Part shown: piece after piece, positions 1 to 12,996 of the stretch | Position numbering within the stretch: the stretch's first letter is position 1 | How the letters are laid out: every line of letters begins with the position of its first letter | From: Diadema setosum | Lineage: Eukaryota; Echinodermata; Echinoidea; Diadematoida; Diadematidae | NCBI RefSeq assembly: GCF_964275005.1 | Contig: NC_092692.1 | Location: 10,645,643 to 10,709,642 of the forward strand | Length of the DNA: 64,000 bases | Reading direction: 5' to 3' | Translations under genes and position numbers: made by a program | Notes under the pieces: model-generated | Databases searched by the model: none | What the model was told of the DNA's origin: nothing | What the model saw: the letters and a program-made list of their open reading frames with translations, nothing else

Positions 1-56
1 CTGGCAAATGAGTAATGGCATAAAACAGTATAGATAGATGATGACTGGCGGGGGAG

Positions 57-204
57 GGAACATACCGAATGTTCCACCAGAAGGGTTTGAAATGCTATTG
101 AGGGAGGTTATAAGTCCCGAGACGAAGTCGAGGGATTTATAGCCTCCGCGAAATAGCATTTCAAACCCTGAGGGTGGAACGTTTGCTACATGTTCCCGAC
201 AACA
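57..204. repeat. Hairpin-forming inverted repeat (short MITE-like)
   Basis: The segment reads as a near-perfect palindrome. A left arm containing GGGAACAT...GTTCCACC...GGGTTTGAAATGC is answered by GCATTTCAAACCC...GGTGGAAC...ATGTTCCC on the right. The centre (about 105-155) is itself a smaller palindrome around GTCCCGAGAC/GTCGAGGGA. There is no coding potential. It looks like a short non-autonomous DNA element, but no target duplication is obvious. Confidence 0.6.
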
Positions 205-228
205 AAAGTCATCATCTGTTATATTACA

Positions 229-490
229 TGGGTTAGTCAAATACATCAAATACGTCAACGTCAACCATTACCACCAGCAGCACAACACACTCGATCGCTT
301 GTTCGCGTATTGCAGATCCAAATTCACTGTGTGCGCGCGGTCCTGGGCCTTCTGTCATTTGTTACGTGAAAATGTTTTCCAATGGAAGAACATAACAAAA
401 ATGTTCGCCCATGGGCGAACATAACGAATGTGCCTCCATCACGTGACTGTGTTAAGCCAATCACTAACCGGTACTTGACTAACCCATTTA
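229..490. repeat. Possible inverted-repeat-bounded element
   Basis: ATGGGTTAGTCAA near 229 is mirrored by TTGACTAACCCAT ending near 490. A small internal palindrome around TTCGCCCATGGGCGAA lies near 402-420. This may be a second short element abutting the hairpin at 57-204, or both may be parts of one larger element. Confidence 0.35.
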
Positions 491-1275
491 ATATTTCCCA
501 TTATGGTTAAGTGGAGTTAAGTTGTTTGTTCGATACTTACCATTAAAGTTCCTGTGTGAAGGGAATGCGCGTTGTTAGTCCAGAGTTACTGCTGTGGATG
601 GCCACTTATCTCAGACAAATTTACGTCGCTGGCTGTCATGAGTAACTTCTTGTAGAAACAAGGCTTAGATGTAAGTACATTATAGAAGTGTATCAAAACC
701 AACAAAATGCAGAGGCTGACAAAAAGCTGATCACTACTACTATGTCAGCACAGACTATTCATTTTAATTATTTGAATATCAAATATACCGTTAAGTCGAG
801 TGGCTAGGTAACGACACGGCGTAATTGATAAGACAAACCATGTTCTGTGCTGCGGGCTTCAAGTCCCGAGTACAAAGTGAGGAAACGATATGAATTGAAA
901 ATAAATATATCACTGGTTGGGTGACTGGATGACATCAGGCAACAAGATAACCATGCGACCGGACTATTCCTTTTGCCCTGCTGTTCTCTCGTCCCCTCTG
1001 ATGCTGCGTGCTGGCATTAAATTCTGGGTCACAGGGATGGAATGATATTTGTTCTAATGCCATTCGTACGTCTGTATGGCAGTATGACGAGAGTGCCGTG
1101 AGCTCGGCGTTCATTTATAGAGGGATTTCTACTTGCAACCATGTGGCAACATCTGTTCTGATCATGTATGATGCTTATTCGAAAGTAATGAATGGCAATG
1201 AATAGCAAAGAATGAAATAGATGGGACTATGATGATATGTGTCAATTTAAGATATATTATTTCTATATCTATCTA

Positions 1276-1279
1276 TCTA

Positions 1280-1315
<36 letters not shown>
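1276..1315. repeat. (TA)n microsatellite
   Basis: About twenty uninterrupted TA units. A GA-rich tract follows at about 1409-1441. Confidence 0.9.
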
Positions 1316-1317
<2 letters not shown>

Positions 1318-1407
1318 TGTATATTAGATTATAATTTTCATATATAAATACATAAAATTTCATTCTATTTCATTTCATTTCATAAATATATACATGTATG
1401 TATATAT

Positions 1408-1441
<34 letters not shown>

Positions 1442-2059
1442 TATCATATGAATAGATAAAATGCGATTTCGTCCAACATTACTTTTCTCTCTAGATCCAC
1501 CTGCGATCGTGATAAAGAAAAGAAATAATCTTCATGGTGTCTTGTGCTGTGCAAAAGATCTCTTTTGGTGCTTCATCCTTGCAGATCGCATTCCATTCCT
1601 TCTTCATTTGAAAGAGGCAAGTTCTTCAAATCACTTCTCAAAATGTTCTTTCCGAAAAATGTTAACCTTGCTTTTGTCTTTTCTAATGATATTTTTTTTT
1701 TTCATGAACACAAAGAAATGCTAAGGGCAGTGTTATGCGCTCTTCAAGAACGGTTGTGATCATTATTTGGGATTATATATATTGTAAATAATATACATGT
1801 ATATAACGTACATTTTATAATGTATTATGTATATGTATATACATCAAAATTTTAAGTAACAACTTAAAGTATGACTTGAAGGTTCTGTCAAAACACATTT
1901 AAAATGGTTAAACACCAAAATAGCTCAACAAACAATTCAGAGAAGATATTGGTGCAAAGGTATTGAGCAAGAGATTTACTGTAACTTATGTTTCCATAAA
2001 ATCAATATATGCACATTTTTTTTTTTGCATTGTGTCAGGGGAAAAAAGTTGAATATTTG

Positions 2060-2195
2060 AATTTATCATTATACTTATACATTATACTTATACTTATACT
2101 GTGCTCAATTTGTTTGTTTAATTGACTTTGTATGCCATTTATGTATGAAAAAGAAGTTCAGAAATAAAATCAGAATCAGAATCAAAGTTTGCCCC
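2060..2195 (+). mobile_element. Probable LINE 3' tail
   Basis: The stretch ends in AATAAAATCAGAATCAGAATC. Short tandem 3' tails of this kind are typical of CR1/L2-type non-LTR elements. No reverse-transcriptase sequence is attached, so this is a 5'-truncated end at most. Confidence 0.3.
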
Positions 2196-4032
2196 TTGAT
2201 GAGATCTTTTTTTTTTTACGCGATGCAAGATAGCTCGCTTTTCTTTTCCTGTCCATGTAATGGAGCCACGCACGAAGTAGCATACATAATATATTCATGA
2301 GATATAATGATCTACATACAGGATGCTCTTAGCTGAACGATTTCTAATATTTAATTCGTTTCACCGCCATCCTGCCCGCTGTTCGTGATGAATATGAGTT
2401 TGGCAGCACGTACTTTAAATTTTTTGCGGTTGTCACGCTAACTTTAACAGACCCTTCTTTGGCATAAACCTTAATTTCACCCGCATGACCGTACACGACG
2501 ATTATCATGATTGAAAATGAATGAAAATTTAATGATTTTTGAGAGCGTAGACATTAAATTGAGAGTGTATAAGTCAAGCTTGCCTTTTCAGGTCGCGAGG
2601 TATAGTAGTATGCTATGAGGCAATACTTTTCCCTCAAGCCTGAGCTTTTAAGCATCATATTTCACGGAGTCACTTTTAAACTAAAATCCTTGATCATCAG
2701 TTTCGCTTATGAGAGAGAGAGAGTTAACGAAATTAGATCGCATTAACAAAGTCATGGCGTGACGCCGACACGTACTGGTGCCTTTGCGCATGCGTGATAA
2801 CCAGAACACGTTATCGAGACGAAATAGTAAGCCCATACTTCATTTACTCCTGTATACGTCATGAGTAACGACGCACATACCATGGTAAGTGAATGACCGC
2901 TCTCACTGTTTTCTTTGTTTCCTTACACATTTCAAACTGTTCTGGCTTAGAATTTGCCTACTTCATGTATTATGTCTGATTTCATTATCAGTATTATTGC
3001 TGCATATTCAGGAATAACTCACGAACGACTGATGTATATAGCTGTCTCTGTACGCAATGATATCAAATGGACATAATAATTTATTAATACGTTATTCCTT
3101 AAGCTTTATTTGTGTTCATCAGACACAGATTGTACAAAGAAGAGTATCTACTTATTGAAAAGGAGTAGGCCTATGTGAGAGATAAATGTGCGTGGAACAA
3201 AGACAGTTTTAAAATTGCCAATATATGCAATCACATGGAATTCACCCGACACGCGATGGAAACATTCACTAATAAAATTATTCACTTTGAGCCTTTTCTT
3301 GATTCCGATGAAAGATAAACGAAGAATGCTAACTACGAATTGGGAACATATAAATAGAGCTTAGCTCTTGAAGAGTTTTATCGCAAAACGACTCAACACC
3401 ATTCTCGTTAAAATGAGATATTTGCAAACAAAGGTGTTAAAACAAAGAAAATGATAAGGAAATATGCGATATTTGTAATCATAACGTCAAGAATATCCCT
3501 TGTTATTTTACAAGTGAGGCATCACTGAAGCGGCTTTATTTTGCTTATGTGATGATGGACTTACTTTAAAATGTTAAAAAATGGAGCTCAGCTCATTTTG
3601 CAATGAAACTCTTCGTTTTTTAGGTAACCATAAAATCATACAAATGTTCAAAAACAGATCCTACGGGACCGAAGGCACTGATTTTCTTTCGATGTGTATA
3701 GTAAATAATCATTTTGTATTTTGCTCTTTCTATATATTAAGACACAAAGATGGAAAATTACTTTTTTAAAACGTGTTCTACTACCAATTGGAGGTAGAAA
3801 ATAGAAAATACAAAATTGGAGGGTCGCCTAATTTTTTATTGTGTATTTTCTTTTTTCAAATAGAAGATAGAAAGAGTCATTTTTGGTCAATTTGCTATTT
3901 TCTATTCGAGTAAAAAATTGAATTATCCAAAGATACCGTGATTCTCGGGGCACCACCATTGCTGTCAGGACTCAAATCAGGAACAGCATGACTAAGATCT
4001 TGATCTTATCAAGGGATCCAATTACGTCCATG

Positions 4033-4959
4033 TTAAAGGCGGTGTCAAACCTTTCCGGGCAAGCTACGCGAGCTTGTTGCGAGGAGGGTGAGAAGTACCT
4101 GCGTTGGAGTTGCCTGCAAGTTGCTGCCGGTAAGGGTCTCCTACTGGTGTTCTGCGTGTACCTCTACGAGCGAACCCCCATGACTCGCTCGGAACAAGTT
4201 TTGAGCATGCTCAAGGCCTTGTCATACCGTATCTGGGGAAGTTGCAGCGGCTTGACTTGCGGGGAAACAAATTTGCTACCCGGCGCTCTCCACAGTTGGT
4301 CCGCACCTGACAGTACCTATCGCATATCTCGCCTGTAGTTGCCCTGAGGTGCGCACGCAAGTCCGATTTAACCGCAGCCAAGTTTTGAGCATGACCAAAA
4401 CTTTTTCCGAATGAGTCGCGGGGATGCCCGGAGAGGTCCACGCAGAACGCCAGTAGGAGGCCCTTAGCGGCAGCACCTCGCAGGTAACTCCCACGCAGGC
4501 ACTTCGCAGTCCCCGTATGCAGCCAAGATATAATGATATTCTGCGGGAGTTCTGCCATTCCTTCAGAGGAATTCCTTCACTGGGTTGTCAGCACCCACGC
4601 GCCTGGCACACAGGTCACACAGTATACCCGCAAGTAGAATTTAAGTGGAACGTGTCCAGCAAGTAAGACACATGCACTGACTCGCCCAAATCCTTATCCG
4701 CCCTCAGAAATTGTTCGGTATGCTGGAAAATCCCTTCACACAAGAAGCCCGCGTAGCTTGCCCAGAAAGGTGTGACAGGGCCTAAACATGGTTGCGGGTA
4801 AAAAGGTTTGAGTGCGCACCTCCGGGCGACTACGGGTGAGATACGTGCTAAGTACTGTCTGTCATGTGCGGGCCATCTGCGGGGACCTCCGGGTAGTAAA
4901 AATTGTTCTTCGCATGTCGCACGCAAGGCTTGCCTGGAAAGGTGTGACACGGCCTTTAG
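4033..4959. mobile_element. Foldback-type non-autonomous DNA transposon
   Basis: This GC-richer block is bounded by inverted ends. TTAAAGGCGGTGTCAAACCT at 4033 matches the reverse complement of the right end, CTAAAGGCCGTGTCACACCT, at about 4939-4959, and the match runs on for about 38 bp. Internally there is a second large inverted pair: roughly 4080-4225 matches the reverse complement of 4380-4520. Pieces of the 4260-4360 segment recur inverted at 4810-4900. The open frames inside are by-products of GC content on both strands and do not resemble a transposase. Confidence 0.7.
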
Positions 4960-5244
4960 TCGGCTGTATTGGTTACTTGTACTGCCCCCCCCCCAAAAAA
5001 AAAAGAAGAAGAAGAAGAAGAAAAGAATGAGGATCAGATTGTTCGTCTATGTCAGAAATGGTTGTCATTATTAGCTCCCCTTCTTTTCTATATGCTGTCA
5101 TTATTAAGAATTAAGACTAAGACAGACACTAGGGAATCTGCAAAACCTTTGAACTTATTCCTTTTCCTGATGTATGAGACGAAAGTTATGTGAACGCATA
5201 GATAGATAAGTATTATGGGCTATAGTACATAATATTTCAGATTC

Positions 5245-5950
5245 AGAAGTGACCTGGAGAGCTTGTTTGCGGCTTCTGAGGATCTTGATTACCTCAACAT
5301 AGACCAAAAGGTCAACCTCTATAACTCCTCACTCATGAAGACATTTAATCATCATGCGCCTGTGAAGTCTGCCAGTGTCCAATTAAGACCTCAAGCGCCT
5401 TGGTTTGACCACCACCTTATTACTCTTAGGCGCAAAGTCCGTTCAGCTGAAAGGAAACGGAGGAAGTCTCATCTTACTGTTGATAAAATGTCAATGAGGT
5501 CTGCTTTGTGTGTGTATCAGTCTGCTCTCAAAATGGCTAGGAGAAATTATCATCGAGAGAAGATGGAACTGTTCCAGTTTGTAAACGACATCTCAATGTG
5601 GCAACAACACCTCTCCACTTCCATCTCATAGTTTGAAACAAGAGCTTGCTGAACTCTTTCTCAACAATTTTCAAGCAAAAGTCTCAGACTTATGCTATTC
5701 TCTCGTACTTACAACAAGTGAAGTACACAGTGTATCATTGAACGACTCAGCAGAGGCTCCACAGGAGTTCATGTTAAAGAGATTCCATGCTGTCAGTCAA
5801 TCTGATATTCAGAAGATTATTACTACATCCAAGATAAAGACATGTCAGCTTGATCCGCTCCCTGCATCTGTGATAGGAAAATGTGTCAACATTCTCCTTC
5901 CAGCTATCACTATATACAAATCAGTCAATATTGTCTCTCAGACATTGTCA
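5245..5950 (+). mobile_element. CR1/L2-like LINE fragment (endonuclease-RT linker and early RT)
   Basis: The first open segment (to about 5630) encodes a stretch with APWFDHHLITLRRKVRSAER, the typical linker after the endonuclease of jockey-superfamily LINEs, where the read-through goes W-F/Y-D...L-R/K-R-x-R-x-A-E. The next segment, in a shifted frame from about 5633, carries SDIQKIITTSKIKTCQLDPLP, the early RT motif usually seen as SCxLDPIP. The similarity stops near 5945 and the RT catalytic core is absent, so this is a 5'- and 3'-truncated, frame-shifted relic. The family call rests on motif recall. Confidence 0.7.
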
Positions 5951-6224
5951 GAAGAACAAAAAAGAGAAAAAGATGATGTACCTTCAAAATCGCTGGGTTT
6001 CGCAGCTGCCGAATTACACACCAAAATAATATGATTTAAATGCATACGGTTATAACTCCAACTGGCTGCATCAATCTCAGTTGTCATTTCCCCATAAAAT
6101 TGACTCCGTGTTTTCTGCATTCATACTATGTTGTTATTTCAGTATTGCAAGTGTTGTGGTCATTAATATAACTGGTGAATGAAGTGAAAACAACAGGACG
6201 TAATACCTACATTTCATGACATTA

Positions 6225-6324
<100 letters not shown>

Positions 6325-7917
6325 CATTATTTCATATACAGTAGACCAAATGCTGATTGCTATGAGATTTTAAACCCCACCTTATCCTACAACAACAACC
6401 ACCAAGTACCATCTTGTTATGACCGATTCTTCATGTAGCACAAAAATTAAACTGAAGGAACACTGAAAACGTAATTGCATTGATACATCAGTACACTGTT
6501 TCGTGATCAAGGTCAATTCCTAAAAGACAATATCATTGCTTTGCGTCATATCTTGTATAAATATCATCTTCCATAGAGACTTTATCAAAGTATTGCTTTA
6601 CTCTCTGATCACCTTGATACTATATTACCGTTGTTATAGCAACCTGTGACGAGATATCATAGATATAAATGATAACTAGTACCTCTAGCCATATACTAAT
6701 ATTAATACCTTCTCCCAGGTGGTATCACGCCCTTTTGCCATTCACGCTTCAGTTCTCGGCACAATGGAACTAGGTTGCGATCGATAACGAGGGTAAAACG
6801 TTTTTCTATATCATCAGAAGTTTATGCGCAGATGGAATGAACTTTTGAAAGTTGGAATGAATCAGTGTCTCAGCGTGTGGCTACATTCTTATCACTGAAG
6901 CTGAAAGAAACAATGATATTACATTGGTGTAATTCGTCTCTCGTTGTTGTTTGTGCGCTATTGCATTGTATTGCTCCTGATGCAAGGCGCAACTAAAAGG
7001 CCGATGATCATTTTTGTCTTTTTTTTTTGGCTGTTTTATGGAATTATGATAATCAATATATCTCAACACTATGGTGCGAAAAGAAAGAGGCAGTAAAGAG
7101 GGAAAACAATCATATTTAAAAAAAATCATGTAAGTACACAGTATACCTACTTAATCCATTGAAAGCAAGAACTATTTAGCAGAGGGGTGAAGGTTGAGGT
7201 GTAAGTTTTCTTTTATGATAACAAATGAAATTTGTAAAATCGCAACTGCTGATCTACATTTTTTTTTTTACAAACATTTCACAAAAAGAAACCAGCGGGA
7301 ATCGAACCTGTCATCAAATTTCATTTGTACAGAGGGAGACAAAGTGAAGAAATCTAATACCTCAACATATAATTTATTATAATTAATTCGTCCCACACAC
7401 ACAAAAAAAAATCAACAACAAATTCAATTTTGATTGAGTAATTAGGCCACTTCAGCTGTTAAGAAGGTGATTTCTGAAAAGTCGTAGTAAGAATCATGGG
7501 AAGAATAGGTACCTTTACAAATTGTATACAACTTGCAAAGTAACACTAAATTTTACCTCTCGTTTATATGAATTATATCTATGTACAATCCTACTGCGTT
7601 TGATGCATTATAATTCTTCTGTAGTTGGTGATTCTATGCTTCTGCGCTATAGGAAATTTGTATCAAGTGATGGATTGTTCATGAAAAGAAGTAAATAAAG
7701 TAGTAAAACTAAAACGTGATAATGTAAGTGATGCAGGTACCACGTGTCATTCACTCTTTTGGTTTAAGTGCACAGTCGTGCAATAATGATACAGCCACGG
7801 GGCCATGGGGTTATGTACCTTTTGAATTTGTCAGAACTCTGTCGCGTCTTACATTCCTATAACAATGTATTACAATATTGTGTAAACCATTAGAGGGAAT
7901 ACATCAACACGTCACTG

Positions 7918-7980
7918 TTTCAATTCAATTCAATTCAATTCAATTAAATTCAATTCAATTTAATTCAATTCAATTCATTT
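7918..7980. repeat. (CAATT)n pentanucleotide tract
   Basis: About twelve CAATT units with minor slips. Such tracts can be LINE tails, but no element body is visible next to it. Confidence 0.85.
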
Positions 7981-8429
7981 CAACTCACTAAACACGTTGT
8001 ATAAGAGCATAATTAGACCTGCATGCATTTCAATACGTCACCTTGGCTTTCTTTATTATAAGAGCGAACAGGTATACTTAGGCATAATGTAATTGAATTC
8101 GCCTAATCATAAATTATTTACGCAGTTTCATAATTACATTGAGAGCGTCGGGATCAGGCCTTTCCCTCTCTGTGCCCCTATCAATTTCATTTGTTTTCAT
8201 ATTTGTATCAATTTGTATTAATTTGATAACACAAATCACTTTAAGTGATGAAATAAACTCGTGGAGGAATACTATATTCTAAATTTTCGTCCATAGGCAA
8301 GTGAAAGGCATTAAACTTTCAAGGATAACTTGTGATATATGGCAAATATAGAGATGAATATGATTTTAAGATATGCACAGTGACTTACTTGAAATTAATT
8401 ACTTGGCACTTCGAAGAGATTACGTGAAG

Positions 8430-8790
8430 CGAAAACTGGTAATTAATTTTGATACATCTGTCGCCACACTAATGGATGGACTGCATTGTGTTTGAGTTTG
8501 TTTAATATTTCGGTAGAGCTTCTCGCTGATGGAAAACGAATCCTCTGAAGACCTTGACTGCATCTATTTTATTTATATTTATTATGTAGGTATGTATGTA
8601 TGGATACGACCTTATTGTAAAAAGAGTAAAATTAATTATTTGAGGAAGTTCACTGAACTTAAACCGGTATAATTTGATACCTTGGTTGGTACAATAAAAT
8701 GAACGGACTTCATTGTGTTTGGCGTCGTTTAATATTTTGTTTGTAGAGCTTCTCGTTGATGGAAAACGTATCCTCTAAAGAACACAATAA
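8430..8790. repeat. Decayed tandem duplication (~240 bp period)
   Basis: The 8460-8555 segment (GGACTGCATTGTGTTTG ... GAGCTTCTCGCTGATGGAAA) recurs at about 8700-8785 with GGACTTCATTGTGTTTGG ... GAGCTTCTCGTTGATGGAAA. Confidence 0.65.
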
Positions 8791-10490
8791 AGATGATTTT
8801 CACATTTTGGTTGGCTTCAATTTCTTCTTCAAAGCGGATATTTTTTTTTTTTTTTAGTTGTTTAAGTGAAGGGCTAATCTGAAGCAAAAACTGGTATCAA
8901 AATAAAGTTTTTGCTTTAATTATTTCGTTTTTGCATTGATATGATTATACATGACAGTGCAATGTTTTGATAGCTATTCTTAGATAAAAGGCAGTACACA
9001 CACATACACACACACACGCGCGCGGGCACACAAACACACACACCCATTACATGTATATGGCTCTTGTTCTCTCTCACACACAAACACATACACGTATGTA
9101 TTATATATAGGCCCTATATATCTAATAAAAATGTCTGAAAGTGCAAAGCGCTTTAGGGAACGTTTTTACCGTTATACTGTTAAAAGCAAACAAGCATGCA
9201 AGCAAAGAAACAAACAGATAATACATTCTCCAGTACGTCCTATTCCTAAATGTAAGACGCTTCACATTATGAAGTATTCCTCATGGAGATCCATGTTCAC
9301 ATTCGTGCTTTTTCCAGGATGATACATAGGTACCCTATACATAGGTTAGCATGAGCACCATGCTGTACACGACAGCAGTAATACGTGGGCAAGATGTATA
9401 TGGTCGGTGATGAATGTTGTGTTGAAAAAAAAAAAACAACAAAAAACTAACGAGAACCTGCTCGTTGTACATTTTGCTTAGTAGCCCATGAAACCCGGAA
9501 GTGCCCCCCCCCCCCACTTTTGAAAACGTTCCGCCGGCGGTGTAGTAGATAATAAATATTTCGTATTAGTCGGTCTCGGTATAAATCGTGATTAGCATAA
9601 TACAGTTACTTGTGCGCCAGCACTTCCTCGCTGCATCCGATAGCTCGTTTTGTGAGTGTCCATTATATCGCAATCACGTTTCCATTGTACGATATTCAGA
9701 ACGCGAGGAACATCATGAAACTGTATATTATCATGAACTTTAGCCTGAGATACACACTACGACAGCATAACAATAATAAAGCAATACATTCAGTGTATAT
9801 CTGTTGCAGAGCAATGATGAGATTTCTTTTCTCTTTTTTCCCCTCTACAGGGCCTAATTTGGAAAATAGCGGTATGCTTTATTTTCACCCAATCCCTACT
9901 GAAGCACAGTAAGTAAACTCATGAAGGTGCCTATAAATCATGTGTGCATAAGCCTGACATGTTCTAATGATGTTATTTTTCTAACGTAGGGATATATACA
10001 TTGTAGTTTTACGTTTCGAAAAATGTGTCAATTTCTTACTCACGCTGAGGTTACCTGCATCATCTTACGTAACGCGACATGAAAGCATAGCACGTAACAT
10101 GACATGAAAGCGAGAGAGCAACCTATGAGAGCAACATATGAATCATACGAATCATAAGAATTCTCAAGGGTTAACTGGGGGAGGGATATAGCATCACGAA
10201 CCATAGTATAAAGTCGTAGAATTAAACTGAACTGAATAAAAAGAAGATGATAGGCCTACTAGAAATGCCATTGGAAGCAATGCTTAATGTTTTGCAATTA
10301 TGATACGACTGAATGCCTAAAAATGCCTGATTGACGAAAACTGATGATGAAAAACAATGATTGCTGTCATATTTCTTTATAGAAATGTGACAGGAGATGA
10401 CATCAGTGAGGATTTTAGACGGAATTGTCTGTATTCCATCAGACGATTATTGAGACTGTATCATAATCATTGATTTTATTAATTTTGATC

Positions 10491-10708
10491 AGCTTACGCA
10501 TCTAGTGGTGCCACCACTTCGTGCGGCAGTGGCTACGGGCAGAGCTACACCCTACCGATGTCAAAGCCGTGCCCGTTGATGAGGACCCAAAGTGGGGACC
10601 TGGTCCAGTCCATTCCGAAGCTTATACCTGTCCGAATTTTACAGCGAGCAGGGAGGGGCCGGAGCGGTTCCGGTATTCCGATGGGATATCGCACCTGTCA
10701 GTTACCGG
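10491..10708 (+). other. GC-rich exon-like island, product not recognised
   Basis: In AT-rich surroundings a ~220 bp block of about 55-60% GC starts after splice-acceptor-like sites (TTTTGATCAG at 10490, CATCTAG at 10503) and ends at a donor-like CCGG|GTAGGT near 10706. The frame through 10521 stays open, and its composition looks protein-like (VRQWLRAELHPTDVKAVPVD near its start, PNFTASREGPERFRYSDG near its end). A second frame is also open to 10740. I do not recognise either product. It could be an upstream exon of the lectin gene at 12.9 kb, a separate gene, or a repeat. Confidence 0.3.
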
Positions 10709-10709
10709 G

Positions 10710-12850
10710 TAGGTCCCGCTCCAAATATTGGTCTCGCTGAATTGAATGGTTATTGATTGAATACGCGCACGGAATGCATATTGTTTACAAAAGCATTACA
10801 TTTATGTATGTAAATATGCATTAAAAATCTCTTTGGAATAGTTGATGTATATTAATGTTATTTCTCTCTTTAGGTCTATTAATGTGTGTGTGTGTGTGGG
10901 GGGGGGGGGGTGTTTGTGAGTGGGAGTGTGTGAGTGTGTGTGATGAAAATAAGGTACCTGTGTACGTATAAAAGAAAGTAAAAGGCGGTCAGTTTGTAAT
11001 ACCGTGAGAGCACTACAAAATAAAAAAAAAATCTAATGTTAGAACTCGAAGAAACAGAAAACATTACAACGCCTGTTCCTACCATGTCATCAAACAATCA
11101 GAGTGTGTGACTCTTGGTATGACGTCCGCTTGTATGTCTTCCTTTTTCTCCTCAGGAGAAGCATGATATATTCTGTAATGTGTAGAGGAGGTATAACATT
11201 TCACTATAGTAACGTTCATCTCTGCATAACAAACACCAATAATGATCCCGGAAATATCCAAGAACTTTCGCTGCATATGACCTTTTATCAACATTGTTAA
11301 TATCTTGTTGAGATATAACTTAATGGGCCATACAAATATTTGACGAAAGCGGGCACACTGCGGTGTACACATTGCTCCGCTAGTTGAGATAGTGTGGACT
11401 GTGAAAGTCTGCACAAGTGAGACCTAAAGGAAGTGGTATTTTTGACCTTTCAAATATGACACGTATTAACATGTTTTGATACACCGTCAGATACGGTAAA
11501 TGTGAGTGAATTATCTTCATCAATTATCATTTCGATTATCACTTCTTCTTTCTTCTTATGTATCAAGATATAATGTCCCTGTCAGTAGTATACGTTTCCA
11601 CCATAATATCCATGAATTTACTTCATTTGAGCACATAGACGCTGTAATTCACATAGATTATAGTATTTTAAGTTAATCCTGGCATGTCCGGATCAAAACT
11701 GGAAAGGCATTCTTGACCAATGAAAATCCGAACCCTCGGCATGTCCAGGAGTACCCACATCACCTTTGGTTCACCGTGGCGTCATAGCAATTTCTGTATT
11801 CTGTCATCTATCTTAGCATATCTTCAGGTCCTAAATAATAAGCTGTTTGTATTTGTTTTATTTTGTACTAAAAATTATGTGTCGATATACTGTTTGTCAT
11901 AAATGACTAGTACATAATCATACCTGATGTAACGGAATTAAGCAGAAATAAATCAAATCAAATCAATTCAAATCAAATAAACGCATTAAATGATTATCAA
12001 TTTCGCCTGGACAATCGAGTTAATATTATACACAAAAGTAGACATTATATATGAGACTTTGGTTACTTCATTATTTCCTATTGTTTTGTTTTGTTTTATG
12101 TTTTGTTTTTGCAATGTTTCTTGTTGTTTATCTTTGTATCCAAAGCTTGTCACGGCGAACCGTGCGGGGAGGGACGGTGCGAAGAAACGATGGCGGATTC
12201 CTACTGTCACTGCCCACAGTCCGCTGCGGGAAGCTCATGTAAATTGAGTAAGTTGTAGACCGTAATTCACAACACACAAACTTTGGGGGCCTTAAGTGGT
12301 GCCAATCTAGGAGGGAGGGGGTAGTGGATGTGTCCTCCTTGATATTTTCTGGGTGGATTGTCCCCCCCCCCCCGTCTCGATTGTCAAAGTTTAATGTATT
12401 CATGTTTCTACTTTGTGAGCATCTTTGATGCATTTTGTATAGAATATTAGTCAAAGCTACAAATACAAATGATTTATTATGTATTGCTGCAATTTATTCC
12501 TAGAATAAAAAAAAAATTACGTTTAAGAATCTAATCTAATCTCAATCTGCGTGCTCTAGGAACAGCATCTGTGGTAACCGCTGAAGGTTAAAAAAAAATG
12601 AAAGAAGCAGATCAAAACTTGGATTATGAGGTCACATGCAGGAACCGATATAAAACCGGAAATGGAAATAAAGGGAAAAATCCAAGACACAAACAACAAA
12701 AGAGAGGAACAAAGAAATTAAACAACAATAGCCAGGAATTAATATTAACCTATCTTGGAATTTTAGCCTGAAGAATGGATTTATTTGTGCATTTATGATT
12801 GTTATTCATGGTGTATGCAATTACGGAGAAGAGTTCTGTAGATTTTCTTT
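10710..12850. other. No recognised gene
   Basis: Contains GT/G-rich low-complexity sequence near 10885-10942, a probable LINE tail near 11780-11980 and a poly-C run near 12361-12372. No exon with a signal peptide for the downstream lectin gene was found here. Confidence 0.45.
11780..11980 (+). mobile_element. Probable LINE 3' tail
   Basis: An AT-rich 3'-UTR-like segment ends in AAATAAATCAAATCAAATC plus further imperfect units, resembling the short tandem tails of CR1/L2 elements. No coding part is present. Confidence 0.35.
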
Positions 12851-12996
12851 CGTAAAACCTGCTGTCCATAATTACGCAAGCAGCGACACAGACAACTGAC
12901 TCGCCAATCAGCGGTACATCAAGCCGAGCGCTCCAAACCGAAGACACATCGGATAACAACAAAATACCAAAAGTCGATGTCAGAGCTGCAGTTACC

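Larger units (their letters stand above)
541..4030. other. No recognised gene
   Basis: AT-rich non-coding sequence with a (TA)n tract near 1278-1314, a LINE-like 3' tail near 2060-2195 and short GA runs. One weak first-exon candidate is seen: ATG near 2863 opens eight codons ending at ATG|gtaagt near 2884, with a GCGCATGCG motif about 75 bp upstream. No following exon was found. Confidence 0.5.
6330..10480. other. No recognised gene
   Basis: AT-rich sequence with only short, composition-poor open frames. It contains (CAATT)n near 7918-7978, a decayed local duplication near 8430-8790, CA-rich tracts near 8995-9090 and a G/C homopolymer near 9505-9516. Confidence 0.5.

Noticed and set aside
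4988-5030. Lys/Glu-rich frames around a (GAA)n tract
   Set aside because: Simple-sequence translation next to the foldback element.
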